Notes: generated from the sequence alone by a model not told the origin. Shown: positions 8,534 to 16,706, numbered from the stretch's first letter. The stretch is 64,000 nt of DNA from Streptomyces albospinus (GCF_014648695.1 NZ_BMRP01000018.1:1-64000), one strand, 5' to 3'. Numbers and translations: made by a program.

Positions 8534-9346
8534 TTAGGCTTCGATGCGATTCTCGGCCTTGCGGCCCCTGTTCCAGGCGTTCGTGACGAGGCGGTACGCG
8601 GTGGCCACTCGGGACCCCGTGCCGCTGTTGTTGAATCCGCCGCGTGACGACTGGCTAAGGATCTCGGAGCGCCATTTGGCCGCTGTGCCCATGCCCGCGA
8701 TCTTCTTGGCCAGGTCCTTGTCGTCGACAAGGTCGCCCCAACGGCCAAGGAACATGCCGATACCGCCCAGGAGCATGCCGTCCCAAGTCTCTGCGGCACG
8801 GCCCCACGCTTCCTCCGCGACCGTGAGCGTGCGGTCGAACACCGGCGAGCCGTAACGGTCCACGATCTGCAGTACACCGGACACGGCACCCACGCCGTTC
8901 GTGGACGTCGAGCCGAGAGTCAGCCCGTGCTTTTCCAGGATCCTGTCGGTGTCGACGAACAGAGGTACCCCACCGGTGAGCCCCACGTGGTACTCATCGA
9001 TAGGGCGCGGCTTATGGGATTCCCTGTTCTTGATCAGGAAGAGAATCGCTTCCTGCGCCTGCGTCAGGCCGTGATGGATCTCAGCCATGATGGCAGGGAC
9101 CCCCGCCAGCGCACATGCGCGCCATCGGTGCTGCCCGTCGACGATGTACAGGTCACCGTCAGAACGTTCCGACACGATCACGGAGCCAACGGCCTCGCGA
9201 ACCATGTTGGTGGCGATGTTCTGCGCACGTCGCTCGTTGAGAGTCCGTTGCGCCTGAGGGTCGATGTTGAGGTCTTTGATCGCAACCTCAACCCCGTAGT
9301 CCACTCGGTGCTCAGGGAGTTCAAACGTGTACCGAGCCTTAGGCAT
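8534..9346 (-). CDS. ParB/Srx-fold protein (DUF6551-like)
   Basis: The 270-residue protein contains the ParB/sulfiredoxin signature IVDGQHRWRACALAGV at about residues 67-82, preceded by the substrate-site strand (VEVAIKDLNIDPQAQRTLNERRAQNI). The remaining 170 residues form helical regions that resemble phage and plasmid ParB-like proteins rather than chromosomal ParB; no centromere-binding helix-turn-helix is obvious. Relatives in actinophages are often annotated as ParB-like nuclease-domain proteins, but CTPase or nuclease activity cannot be inferred here. The ATG has no strong ribosome-binding site. The gene lies alone beside the attachment region of the complete integrase. Confidence 0.7.
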   Translation of the reverse strand: MPKARYTFELPEHRVDYGVEVAIKDLNIDPQAQRTLNERRAQNIATNMVREAVGSVIVSERSDGDLYIVDGQHRWRACALAGVPAIMAEIHHGLTQAQEAILFLIKNRESHKPRPIDEYHVGLTGGVPLFVDTDRILEKHGLTLGSTSTNGVGAVSGVLQIVDRYGSPVFDRTLTVAEEAWGRAAETWDGMLLGGIGMFLGRWGDLVDDKDLAKKIAGMGTAAKWRSEILSQSSRGGFNNSGTGSRVATAYRLVTNAWNRGRKAENRIEA

Positions 9347-10155
9347 AGTTGTGCCCTTCAGCGCTGCGTTAGGGGGATGTGTCGGCTAAGCCGGGATTTT
9401 GGGATACAGCGCAGCTGGCACTCCATCACACGCTGGCACATCAGCGCAAGTCGTCCTGATTCACAAGCAGTTCAGCATGGTCGCCCGCCGGCCGACTCGC
9501 CGGTGACACGCTCCTCTGACTGCGGGTGGGCAGACCCGGGCACTACCCCGCAGTGCCTCAGCCCTGGACTGCAATGGATACTTCTGATCGCGACTGTCCG
9601 GGGGTCCGGTTACGAACGGGCTACCCCCGGGATGTTGAGCGCTTGGCTGCAAGCTCAAGGCCAGCCGAGGCCATGCACCTGCACCCAAGCGCACGATGCC
9701 GTTCCCCCACCGCCAGCCCTACGGCGCCACGAGCCCCACTCCAGCCCGTCCGCGACATCCACAGGCAACGGGCATACGCAGTTCCGACCACCCCGCGCGT
9801 CCCGTCCGCCACGAAATCCGCAGCCGGGCACGTCCCGATCCGGCGGACAGACCGTCAACCACATCCAGCCTCGATCCAGCAACGGCACGGATGACCAGGG
9901 ATGACGACAGGTGACGAGGCGTCAGGAAATCCAGCACGGATCCAGCGCGGGGCATGGCGACGGGGTCGACCCCGTATAGGACCGACCCCGTTTCACCTGC
10001 ACATTTGCCAGATCGCTACGCCGATGCTAAGGCGCCCATCACACGTTGAACCGGAACGTCGAGCGCAGAGCTGTCACCTGCGGAAACGCACTCTATGAAG
10101 ATCGCATCCAGCACAGATCCAGCACGGTCAGAACTTAACCAGCACATCCAGCACG
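9347..10155. other. non-coding attachment region
   Basis: About 800 bp without a credible gene separates the ParB-like gene from the integrase 3' end. The long plus-strand frame crossing it is antisense to the neighbouring gene and rich in R, P and H. The right third carries the ATCCAGC repeats, which points to the attP/attL region. Confidence 0.5.
9863..10153. repeat. seven ATCCAGCM repeats, candidate integrase arm sites
   Basis: ATCCAGCC/ATCCAGCA/ATCCAGCG occur in the same orientation at 9863, 9874, 9929, 9940, 10106, 10117 and 10146. Three pairs are spaced 11 bp apart, one helical turn. They end 3 bp from the integrase stop codon, the usual position of the arm-type sites of a tyrosine-integrase attP. 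The core site is not identifiable without the other junction. Confidence 0.5.
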
Positions 10156-11415
10156 TCAGGCCGCCGGACCGTATCCGGAGGACTCCTCCGGGGCCTCGCT
10201 CGGGACCTCGACGGGCACCGGCCCCATGGCCTTCTGCATGATGGCACGGCAACGATCCCACGCCTCGGGGACGAGGTGGCCGTAAATGTCGACGGTGGTC
10301 TTGATCGACTTGTGGCCGAGCCACCGGGAGACCTCGTGGATCGGGATGCCGGCCGCCAGCGCGGTCGAGGCGAAGAAATGGCGAAGCGAGTGCGGGTGGT
10401 ACTTCGGCTTCCCCTCGGCGTCGACGAGCCCGGCCAGCCTGCACGCCTTCTTGAAGTGGTACGTGTAGGTATTGGCGGTGGGCATGACACCCTTCCCGCG
10501 CTCGCGGGGCGCGAAGTACACCTCGACCTGCCGCGCCTTGCCTGCCGCGTTCTGGAAGGTGAGCGGGATCGGTTCCCACTGCTCAACGTGGGCGTCGATC
10601 TCGTCGCAGACGAACGGCGCGGCTGGCACGTCGCGGTACTCGCCCTCTTCGCGGTGCTTGAGCGGCACGAGGCGGGTCTTGCAGTCCTCTCGATGGGCCT
10701 TCGAGCTGATCTGCCAGCGCACACGGATCACATCGTCGCGGAGACACCCGGTGTGGAAGGCGAGGGCCTCGCTGACCCGCAGCCCTGCCCCGGCCTGGAG
10801 CCAGACGGTCAGCTTGTACTGCGGAGACATGTGCTCGTGAAGGAGGCGGACCTCGGGGAGGGTGGGGATCTCGTCCTCGTCGACCGCATGGCTGCCGGGG
10901 GCGTTCTTCACCTCCCTGGTCGGGTCCTCCTGGATGATCTTCTCTTCCTTGGCGGACCAGAAGATGTGCTTCACCATCTTCATGCGGTCGTACACCGTGC
11001 TGGCGGCGAGCTCCTTGCTGATGGCCGCCTTGAAGTGCTCGATGTCCCGCTTCGCGACTCCGGCCATCGTCTTGCGGCCCAGCCGGGGTATCAGGTGCTT
11101 GTCGATGAAGCCGCGGTAGTTCGAGAACGTCGAGTCCCCGATCACGCGACGGCTGAGCCAGTCCTCCACGTAAGCCCGGACAGTGATCTTCCCTGCGTTG
11201 GGGTCGATGTACGTCCCGACGCTCTTATCGTTCTCGACCTTGCTGGCGAACTTGTCGGCCTCGGTCTTCTTGGTGAAGCTGGCTTCCCGCTGATCGCCGG
11301 TTCGGCCGCCGGGCTCCCTGTACCGGACGGTCCAGTCGTGGCCGCAGCGCACCCCTTCGCAGGGGTAGAGCGGGCTTCTCTTGTCGGTCTTGCACCTCTG
11401 AAAAACGGTAGCCAT
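10156..11415 (-). CDS. int: phage tyrosine integrase, complete
   Basis: This 419-residue site-specific recombinase has an N-terminal AP2-like arm-binding region, a SAM-like core-binding domain (VRAYVEDWLSRR to MKMVKHIFWSA) and a full catalytic domain with R213 (AGAGLRVSEAL), H342-x-x-R345 (HSLRH), H368 (WLGH) and the nucleophile Y378 (DIYGH). It integrates and excises the prophage. The start is ATG at 11415 behind AGAGAGGGG; an upstream in-frame ATG at 11445 lacks support. The excisionase lies directly upstream and the ATCCAGC repeats directly downstream. Its N-terminal half is closely related to the truncated integrase at 1-703. Confidence 0.95.
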   Translation of the reverse strand: MATVFQRCKTDKRSPLYPCEGVRCGHDWTVRYREPGGRTGDQREASFTKKTEADKFASKVENDKSVGTYIDPNAGKITVRAYVEDWLSRRVIGDSTFSNYRGFIDKHLIPRLGRKTMAGVAKRDIEHFKAAISKELAASTVYDRMKMVKHIFWSAKEEKIIQEDPTREVKNAPGSHAVDEDEIPTLPEVRLLHEHMSPQYKLTVWLQAGAGLRVSEALAFHTGCLRDDVIRVRWQISSKAHREDCKTRLVPLKHREEGEYRDVPAAPFVCDEIDAHVEQWEPIPLTFQNAAGKARQVEVYFAPRERGKGVMPTANTYTYHFKKACRLAGLVDAEGKPKYHPHSLRHFFASTALAAGIPIHEVSRWLGHKSIKTTVDIYGHLVPEAWDRCRAIMQKAMGPVPVEVPSEAPEESSGYGPAA

Positions 11416-11453
11416 GGGCCCCTCTCTCTTGCCGGGGCATGGCAAAGCAGCCG

Positions 11454-11636
11454 TTACCCGTAGTTGTCGTCGAGGTACGCGACGATGTCGCGCTCACGGA
11501 ATCGGAGGAGGCGGCCAACCTTTTGGGGCCGCAGTCCCCACGTCCGGTACTTGTTCTTCACGGTGGTCTCGCTGACCTTCAGCCACGCGGCCACCTCTTC
11601 CGGCGTTAGAAGCCGGTTACTGCCACCCCGGCTCAA
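11454..11636 (-). CDS. xis: excisionase
   Basis: A 60-residue MerR/HTH_17 protein with LTPEEVAAWLKVSETTVKN as recognition helix-turn-helix and a basic wing (GRLLRFRERDIV). It should direct the integrase just downstream towards excision. TTG at 11636 overlaps the stop of the upstream gene as TTGA, so the pair is part of the long leftward operon. It is a close paralogue of the protein at 744-926. Confidence 0.88.
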   Translation of the reverse strand: MSRGGSNRLLTPEEVAAWLKVSETTVKNKYRTWGLRPQKVGRLLRFRERDIVAYLDDNYG

Positions 11637-11920
11637 CGGGCGGGCCTCTCACCGCGCTGCGCGTCGGTGAGGGAATGCACGGTCTCCCACGCGAGGGCGG
11701 CCGACTTCAGCGCCCGCTTCTGGTCCGCCTTGAGCCTTCGGATGCGGGCCGGCACGAGTGCCGGATCGGCGACGCCGAGGAGCTTGGCCGCCTCTTCGAG
11801 GAGCTCCTTCGGGTCCTCTATCGGAGCGTGGGCGGGCTGGGAGTACACCCGGCACTCCTGGCCGGAGACTCCGAGGACCCAGCCCCAGCCGTTCTTGAGC
11901 GCCTTCTCGGTGTGGTTCAA
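11633..11920 (-). CDS. hypothetical phage protein
   Basis: The 95-residue product starts LNHTEKALKNGWGWVLG at a TTG that overlaps the stop of the zinc-ribbon gene upstream (TTGA), with GGAG in front. The second half is helical and charged (ELLEEAAKLLGVADPALVP, then LKADQKRALKSAALAWETV). No known family. It belongs to the leftward early operon. Confidence 0.65.
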   Translation of the reverse strand: MNHTEKALKNGWGWVLGVSGQECRVYSQPAHAPIEDPKELLEEAAKLLGVADPALVPARIRRLKADQKRALKSAALAWETVHSLTDAQRGERPAR

Positions 11921-12153
11921 GCGGCGGCTCCGTGGTACTCGCTGCGGGACTGGGAGGTCAGGTGGTACATGCCGAACTCGCACTCGTAGTAGCGGTTCTC
12001 GCAGTACAGGCCACGCCGAGATCCTCGGCGGTCCCCCGCCCGGTGACGCTTCGCCTGCGCCCTGCCGAGGGCCTTCTCGGCAACGCGCTCGTCCTCGAAG
12101 GCGCGTTTGGCGCCGCACTCGCATGTGCGGAAGTCGACGGCCTTGATGGTCAT
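11917..12153 (-). CDS. small Cys-containing protein, zinc-ribbon-like
   Basis: A 78-residue basic protein starting MTIKAVDFRTCECGAK, with a second cysteine pair in LYCENRYYECEFGMYH; two cysteine knuckles around a helix rich in R and K (RAQAKRHRAGDRRGSRR) suggest zinc and nucleic-acid binding. Function unknown. ATG at 12153 is 17 bp after the upstream gene. Confidence 0.6.
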   Translation of the reverse strand: MTIKAVDFRTCECGAKRAFEDERVAEKALGRAQAKRHRAGDRRGSRRGLYCENRYYECEFGMYHLTSQSRSEYHGAAA

Positions 12154-12170
12154 GCCTGACTCTCCTTGGT

Positions 12171-12596
12171 CTACTTGCGGAACTTGCTGCACGGGCAGGT
12201 CGGTATCTGGCAGGCGCCCCGTGCGGCGCTTGCTGCGGAGTGGGTGAACGGGGCGTGGCCGCACTGCTCGTCCTGGCAGTAGCCCTTCCACTTCTTGCCG
12301 TCGTGGTTGGCGAGCATCACGCCAGGCGAGTGGAGTCTCACGAGGCGGCCGGTCCCGCCGAACGCCATCTTCGAGGCGAAGGCGCGGGCCTCGGCTTCGT
12401 TGCCGAACGGCGCAAAGTTCAGCCCGCGGCTTCCGTCGTGCCACGTGTGGACGAGCGCAATCCAGTCGCGCATCTGGAGGATCTCCCCGACTTCCTTGAT
12501 CAGCGCCTTGGCCATCTGGTCGGCGCTGTCGAAGCCGGGGTCTTCCAGGAGTGCCTTCACCGCGTCGATCTCCTCCTTGCGGGGGGTGATCCTCAC
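12171..12596 (-). CDS. hypothetical protein with C-terminal Cys cluster
   Basis: A 141-residue protein: an N-terminal helical part (EEIDAVKALLEDPGFDSADQ), a middle alpha/beta part with NFAPFGNEAEARAFASKM, and a C-terminal cysteine cluster (GYCQDEQCGH, then GACQIPTCPCSKF) that could hold zinc. No family recognised. Its ATG overlaps the TGA of the preceding frame at 12593, so it is part of the early operon. Confidence 0.6.
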   Translation of the reverse strand: MRITPRKEEIDAVKALLEDPGFDSADQMAKALIKEVGEILQMRDWIALVHTWHDGSRGLNFAPFGNEAEARAFASKMAFGGTGRLVRLHSPGVMLANHDGKKWKGYCQDEQCGHAPFTHSAASAARGACQIPTCPCSKFRK

Positions 12597-12781
12597 GCGG
12601 CGCCGAGTCCCTTCACTGCGACGGGATAGGCGAAGAAGTCCGCCCTCACCGGATGCGCGAATCCTGGGACGAGGTAGGCAAACCCGCTCGTCTTCAGGCC
12701 GCTGTCACCCTCGGCGTCCTCGAACTCTGAGCCGTCCGGCAACTCGTCGAGCTCGGCTGGGCTGTTGATGGTGGTACTCAC
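12593..12781 (-). CDS. small hypothetical phage protein
   Basis: A 62-residue acidic protein beginning VSTTINSPAELDELPDGSEF, a pattern seen in small streptomycete phage proteins. GTG at 12781 has GGAAGG upstream and lies just downstream of the best promoter in this part of the operon (12807-12835). No function can be assigned. Confidence 0.55.
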   Translation of the reverse strand: MSTTINSPAELDELPDGSEFEDAEGDSGLKTSGFAYLVPGFAHPVRADFFAYPVAVKGLGAA

Positions 12782-12802
12782 GAGGCTTCCCTCCCTTCCG
12801 CA

Positions 12803-12819
12803 GTCGAGATTACGCAATC
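12803..12819 (-). promoter_or_regulatory. 17-mer repressor-type site 1
   Basis: GATTGCGTAATCTCGAC, one of 13 related sites; the TAATCT inside it is the -10 box of the promoter at 12807-12835, so a bound protein would block initiation. Confidence 0.55.
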
Positions 12820-12835
12820 AGGCCAGCAAGCGCAA
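12807..12835 (-). promoter_or_regulatory. sigma-70-type promoter
   Basis: TTGCGC and TAATCT are separated by 17 bp, and the start point would lie about 20 bp before the GTG at 12781. Both boxes are covered by 17-mer sites 1 and 2. Confidence 0.6.
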
Positions 12836-12846
12836 GCATCGCAATC
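12830..12846 (-). promoter_or_regulatory. 17-mer repressor-type site 2
   Basis: GATTGCGATGCTTGCGC overlaps the -35 box (TTGCGC) of the same promoter and the stop codon of the kinase gene. Confidence 0.5.
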
Positions 12847-13405
12847 AGGTGGGTGTAATGGCCTCGACGCTCGCCCGGAACCCCTCCAGAGTGCCGGTGT
12901 TCAGGATCGTCACGTCGAAGTCGTAGTCGGCGAGGGCGTTCTCGCTGATGTGGTCGGAGTCCTCGATCAGGGCCTGACTGGGCCGCAGAATCTCGACTAC
13001 CAGTCCCCCGCGCTTCCGGATGGCGTCGGCTTCGTTGGGGAACCGTACGTCGCTGATGACGGTGGGGTCGGTCCACGTTTCGTCATCACGGAACAGGGCG
13101 TTCACCCACACGTCCACGCCGAGCACCTGGCGGCCGGCCTCGGTGCCAAGCCGCTGGAGGTATCCCCGTACTTCCGGGAACTCTCGCTTCACGTAGTCCC
13201 ATCCGTGGTGGTCTACCTCCCACGCAACGGTGGTCGTGCCCGCCTCGCTCTCGGGGTCTATCAGGACCGGGTTGACGGCGTACAGCATGTCCCTTACGGG
13301 GTCGGCGAACGCCCTGCGGAGCCAGCCGCGCTCGACGAGGAACGAGGCCGCGGTGTCCTTGCCGGAGCGTGCGGCGCCCGCGAAACCGATCAGCGGTGTG
13401 TCCAT
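12845..13405 (-). CDS. deoxynucleoside monophosphate kinase
   Basis: The 186-residue product starts with a P-loop (GFAGAARSGKDTAASFL, about residues 7-23) of the phage dNMP-kinase type, followed by RRAFADPVRDMLYAVNP, the LQRLGTEAGRQVLG segment and the lid-like VISDVRFPNEADAIRKRGG, all typical of T4 gene 1-like enzymes. It phosphorylates dNMPs to dNDPs in the cytoplasm and supplies phage DNA synthesis. Length is normal for the family. It sits in the early operon between a Cys-rich protein and the promoter at 12.8 kb. Confidence 0.85.
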   Translation of the reverse strand: MDTPLIGFAGAARSGKDTAASFLVERGWLRRAFADPVRDMLYAVNPVLIDPESEAGTTTVAWEVDHHGWDYVKREFPEVRGYLQRLGTEAGRQVLGVDVWVNALFRDDETWTDPTVISDVRFPNEADAIRKRGGLVVEILRPSQALIEDSDHISENALADYDFDVTILNTGTLEGFRASVEAITPT

Positions 13406-13424
13406 GGTGGTCAGCAGAGTCCTT

Positions 13425-13781
13425 TCATCCTTCGAGACTGTCGACGAGGCGGTAGAGGCCGGGCGCTCGGACGCGGCCTTCGCATACGTCGCAGTCGCAG
13501 TTGTGCAGGCAGGTTGGGCACGGGCTCTCGTCGCAATACGGGTCCGGGCCGTGCCAGTTGTGCGATGGGTCGGGGTCGGGGCAGTTCCAGGCGGCGCAGC
13601 TCCGGTCCTTGGACCAGGTGGGGTATCGAATGTGCTCGCGCTGGCCGAGGAGACCGTGCGCCAAGGGCTCGTCCGGGCATGGGAACGTCGAGCGCTGGGC
13701 GGAGGTTTCGTCGGTGAAGGCGGCCCGGCAGCGTAGGCATTGAAGCCGCTGCTCGGGCCGTCTCCGGAGGTGGTGCTTCAC
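13425..13781 (-). CDS. Cys-rich zinc-binding protein
   Basis: A 118-residue protein with many cysteines in knuckle spacing (LQCLRCRAAF, SCAAWNCPDPDP, PYCDESPCPTCLHNCDCDVC), so probably several zinc ribbons. GTG at 13781 overlaps the stop of the methyltransferase gene as GTGA. No enzyme motif is visible. It may be a regulator or nucleic-acid-binding protein. Confidence 0.65.
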   Translation of the reverse strand: MKHHLRRRPEQRLQCLRCRAAFTDETSAQRSTFPCPDEPLAHGLLGQREHIRYPTWSKDRSCAAWNCPDPDPSHNWHGPDPYCDESPCPTCLHNCDCDVCEGRVRAPGLYRLVDSLEG

Positions 13782-16024
13782 GTTGCGGTGGCCAGTTCGC
13801 GCGCAGGGGCGCCGAGCCGTTCCGCCGTCTCGTGGGGCCACAGCGTGACCGAGTTCGAGCGGGTGGGGGCGCTGCCGGGCTCGTCGATGTAGAGGCGCCA
13901 CTTGGTCACGCGCCGCCCCCAGTCCTGCACAGGGACCTGCTTCGGTTCGACCAGGAGTACGCCGACCCTGGTCACAGTGCGACCCATGGTGTTGTTGCCC
14001 GTGGCCCGTACCTCCTCCCCGGCCCGGAGTTCGGCGATCGGCACTTCCCCGCTTTCGGGTTCCGACTTGAGCTCCACGACGTCCCCAAGGGTGTCCTCGG
14101 GTGCGTCCTCCGGGGGTGCGGCCGGGCGCTGTGCGGCGGCGATCTCCTCCAGGTCGCCAAGCAGGCCCAGGCGGTGGCGTATGCCCTCGATCGTCTGCTC
14201 CAGCTCCTCAGCTTCCGCGATCTTCGCCTCCAGGCCGCGGCGGGTTTCGAACGTGCGGGATCGGTGGCGAGCCCTGGCATACGCGGTTGCCTGGTCGTGT
14301 ACGAGTAGCTCGTCAGCGAAGTGTGTTTCGAGGACGGCCCGGAGGCCGGCACGGGTTCGTGCGGTCCCTGCATCGGACAGCTCCGAACGACGGTGCTCAC
14401 CGGTCCTTCGCCAGAAGTCGAAGCGCTGGGCGTCGCTGGGCTCCGCGATGTGGAACAGTTGCGTGTCGTCCAACTCGACACCGTTCACGGTGAACTCGGC
14501 GTGGGTCTCGCTGTACCGGTTCGAGCTCATCATTACCGCGACCTGGCTGGGCAACACCTCGAAGTCGTCCGTCCGGAACTGGGGCTGGACGTGCACCAGG
14601 CCCTTCATGCGTGGGCCGGTGACCTCGTAGGAGATGGTCCAGTCCCTCTTGTCCTTCGGTACCGTGTCGCTCGCCACGCGGCGGACGGTGACCTTCCCGT
14701 ACTCGCTCTCTACCTCGGTGGTGTTCGTGCTGTCCATGTGACTCTCCTTCGGTGATGCGTCGGCCGGATGGCCGTAGATCTTGCTGAGATGGATGCGGAG
14801 CTTGTGCTCCCACGGCTCCATGAGGAGTGAGCCGATGACGACGCAGCCCATGGGCGGGGCGACGACATCGCCAATCTGCTGCGTGCAGGACGAGCGGGAG
14901 CCGGTCCAGGGGTAGCCGGGCGCGAAGCCGACCAGGAGCGCTGCCTCGTCGAGGCTGAACTTGCGGTCCTTGTCGCGTTCCCAGTACCAACCGCGGATTT
15001 TGCTGGTGATGCCGGTCGCGGGTTTGTCCGCGCTCCAGCAGTTGCCGCCCGCCGTCTTGCGAACGCCTCGCGTGTTGACGCGGATGCCTGCGGGCCAACC
15101 GAGGGCCTCGGCGGCTGTGGTGGTCGGCAAGGGTTCCTGGGGGATCAGGGCGGCCATGTCGACGTAGGAGTGCCGGGCGGCCATGAGGAAGACGCGCTTG
15201 CGTCGGGACGCGAGTCCGTAGTCCACGGCATCCAGCACGCGGTACTCGGCACTGCACCAGTCCGCCGACCAGAGCTCTTCGCGTATCCCGTCGAGGATGG
15301 TCTCCGGCAGGGCCGAGCTCTGCTCCATGGCCAGCCAGCGGAGGTTGTCCCACTGTGCGGTGAGGGTGAGCGACCAGATCAGCACCTCGGCGAGCAGGCC
15401 GATCCGTTCGTCGGTCATCTCGGCTATCGGGGCCCGTACCTCGTCCAGGGTGAGCAGGGGCCCAGTGAATCCGGAGTATCCGTCCCACTCAGGGTCGTCG
15501 CAGACCAGGCAATCGCCCTCCCACTCGCAGGGGCGGGATTCATGCCAGTGCCCGAAGGTCGCCTCGAAGGCAGCGGTGAACACGTCCAGGAGAAGTTCCT
15601 GGTTGCGCGGGTCCTGCCCAGCCCTCTTCCCGGCCGGGGTCCAACACTGGCAGGGAGCCGAGACGAGCAGCCCGCGCACCCAGCGGAGGGCCGGATGCTT
15701 CGGGTCGAGAGTCCGAACGTCCGCGACGATGCGTTTGAACCCCGCTGCGCGAGCGGTGGCCGACGCGTCCTTGTGTACTTCGACGCCAACAACGTCGAGG
15801 TCGTGTTGGAGCACGTCGCGCACTCCGGCATCCCAACCACCGGGCCCCGCAAAGAGGTTGACCACTCGGTCGGGGTCGCCAGGCTGAGGAGCGAAGAGCC
15901 AGTGCACCGGCCAGGGCGCCGCGACCTCCTCCAACTCGTTGGGCGACAGGTTGTCGAGGTCCAGTTCCTCGGGGGTTCCGAGTGCCCCGGCCGTGTCGAG
16001 GGTGAACGGAGCGGTGAGCATCAC
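13778..16024 (-). CDS. C5-cytosine DNA methyltransferase fused to an unknown C-terminal domain
   Basis: Residues 1 to about 425 form a DNA cytosine-5 methyltransferase: SAM-binding motif I (NLFAGPGGWDAG, 56-67), catalytic motif IV with Cys125 (SAPCQCWTPAG), a motif VI-like segment (WLAMEQSSALPE), SRRKRVFLMAAR, and motif X (QIGDVVAPPMG). It would methylate cytosine in phage DNA, probably against host restriction. From Met430 on, a 319-residue part follows (MDSTNTTEVESEYGKV) with a coiled-coil-like stretch (GLEAKIAEAEELEQTI) and a C-terminal beta-rich domain I do not recognise. Met430 has a strong ribosome-binding site (GAAGGAG, 6 bases before the ATG at 14737), so the C-terminal part may also be made alone. 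In related phages these may be two genes; here no stop separates them. Confidence 0.8.
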   Translation of the reverse strand: MMLTAPFTLDTAGALGTPEELDLDNLSPNELEEVAAPWPVHWLFAPQPGDPDRVVNLFAGPGGWDAGVRDVLQHDLDVVGVEVHKDASATARAAGFKRIVADVRTLDPKHPALRWVRGLLVSAPCQCWTPAGKRAGQDPRNQELLLDVFTAAFEATFGHWHESRPCEWEGDCLVCDDPEWDGYSGFTGPLLTLDEVRAPIAEMTDERIGLLAEVLIWSLTLTAQWDNLRWLAMEQSSALPETILDGIREELWSADWCSAEYRVLDAVDYGLASRRKRVFLMAARHSYVDMAALIPQEPLPTTTAAEALGWPAGIRVNTRGVRKTAGGNCWSADKPATGITSKIRGWYWERDKDRKFSLDEAALLVGFAPGYPWTGSRSSCTQQIGDVVAPPMGCVVIGSLLMEPWEHKLRIHLSKIYGHPADASPKESHMDSTNTTEVESEYGKVTVRRVASDTVPKDKRDWTISYEVTGPRMKGLVHVQPQFRTDDFEVLPSQVAVMMSSNRYSETHAEFTVNGVELDDTQLFHIAEPSDAQRFDFWRRTGEHRRSELSDAGTARTRAGLRAVLETHFADELLVHDQATAYARARHRSRTFETRRGLEAKIAEAEELEQTIEGIRHRLGLLGDLEEIAAAQRPAAPPEDAPEDTLGDVVELKSEPESGEVPIAELRAGEEVRATGNNTMGRTVTRVGVLLVEPKQVPVQDWGRRVTKWRLYIDEPGSAPTRSNSVTLWPHETAERLGAPARELATAT

Positions 16025-16194
16025 TCGCCCTCGTCTTCGAACAGGCAGTAATAGCCGAAGCAGTCACAGAACATGAACTCGCCCCAGAGTCCGCCGTATC
16101 CGCACAGGTTGCAGACGGCCCACTCTCGAACGGTGAGGCGGATCGACAGGGATATGCGGCAGCGGGGGCAGCCCAGATGGCTGGGGCCGTTCAT
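16021..16194 (-). CDS. 57-aa double zinc-ribbon protein
   Basis: ATG at 16194 overlaps the stop of the upstream gene (ATGA), and the TGA abuts the ATG of the methyltransferase. The product has cysteine pairs in LGCPRCRI, VCNLCGYGG and FCDCFGYYC, so it likely folds around zinc. It is probably a small nucleic-acid- or protein-binding accessory factor; function unknown. Confidence 0.6.
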   Translation of the reverse strand: MNGPSHLGCPRCRISLSIRLTVREWAVCNLCGYGGLWGEFMFCDCFGYYCLFEDEGE

Positions 16195-16559
16195 GCGGCA
16201 TCGCCCATCAGTCCGTACCGAGCGCGGTCGCGGGCGGGCATAGCGGTAGGCGGGTACCAGTCGAGGGGTTCGTGCTGGTTCCTGAGTTCCTGGACGGCAA
16301 GGTGATCCGCGGCTTCCGGCCGGCCCGCGAGCTGGGCGTGCTGGAGCACCTCGTCAAGAAGGGCGTTCGGGTCGACGTCTTCGGGGTTGTGGGCCCACTT
16401 CATCTCGTGCGAGAAGTGGATGGTCGGTTGTGCCTGCCGCATGTGGGCGGCGGCTCGACCACCGCCCCAGGTGACGACCACATGGAAGGTGTCGTTGGCG
16501 AAGAACCTGGCGCCCGAGGCATTGAAGCCTACGGCGCCATGGGTAGAGCGTGAGCGCAT
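16191..16559 (-). CDS. hypothetical phage protein
   Basis: A 122-residue protein: a beta-rich N-terminal half (NASGARFFANDTFHVVVTWGG), then FSHEMKWAHNPEDVDPNALL and a helical C-terminus. No known family. It is the first gene after the structured element at 16566-16650 and so may be controlled by it. Confidence 0.6.
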   Translation of the reverse strand: MRSRSTHGAVGFNASGARFFANDTFHVVVTWGGGRAAAHMRQAQPTIHFSHEMKWAHNPEDVDPNALLDEVLQHAQLAGRPEAADHLAVQELRNQHEPLDWYPPTAMPARDRARYGLMGDAA

Positions 16560-16565
16560 CGTACG

Positions 16566-16650
16566 TATCCTTGAAGGCGATGCTGGCTGGCATCATCAGG
16601 CGAAGCGCACCACCGCTTCGCGACCCGCCTCACCAGCGGGTTTCGCCGGG
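16566..16650 (-). ncRNA. structured intergenic RNA element, copy A
   Basis: In the leader of the gene at 16191. Read as RNA: GGCGAAAC, a hairpin CCCGC/GCGGG, then GCGAAGCG-GTGGTG-CGCTTCGC (8-bp stem, GTGGTG loop), then GATGCCAGCCAGCATC (GATGC/GCATC stem). Copies B and C keep the order and the GTGGTG loop but have different paired bases, which is covariation. Candidate cis-regulatory RNA. Confidence 0.6.
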
Positions 16651-16689
16651 CGCCCGTCCCTCGCCACTTCCGATGGCAAGGGGCGGGCG
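16651..16689 (-). terminator. terminator hairpin
   Basis: CGCCCGTCCCTCGCCA pairs with TGGCAAGGGGCGGGCG (two G-T type mismatches) around a 7-base loop, 17 bp after the gene at 16707 and directly before structured element A. Confidence 0.65.
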
Positions 16690-16706
16690 TCTTGGTTCAC
16701 GGGAGA

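Noticed and set aside
7638..10088. ACCTGCGGAAAC shared by 7638-7650 and 10077-10088 as a possible att core
   Set aside because: A match of about 12 bases is expected by chance in a window of this size and lacks supporting context.
10276..11463. 395-codon plus-strand frame antisense to the integrase
   Set aside because: High-GC antisense shadow; the integrase on the other strand has all catalytic residues.
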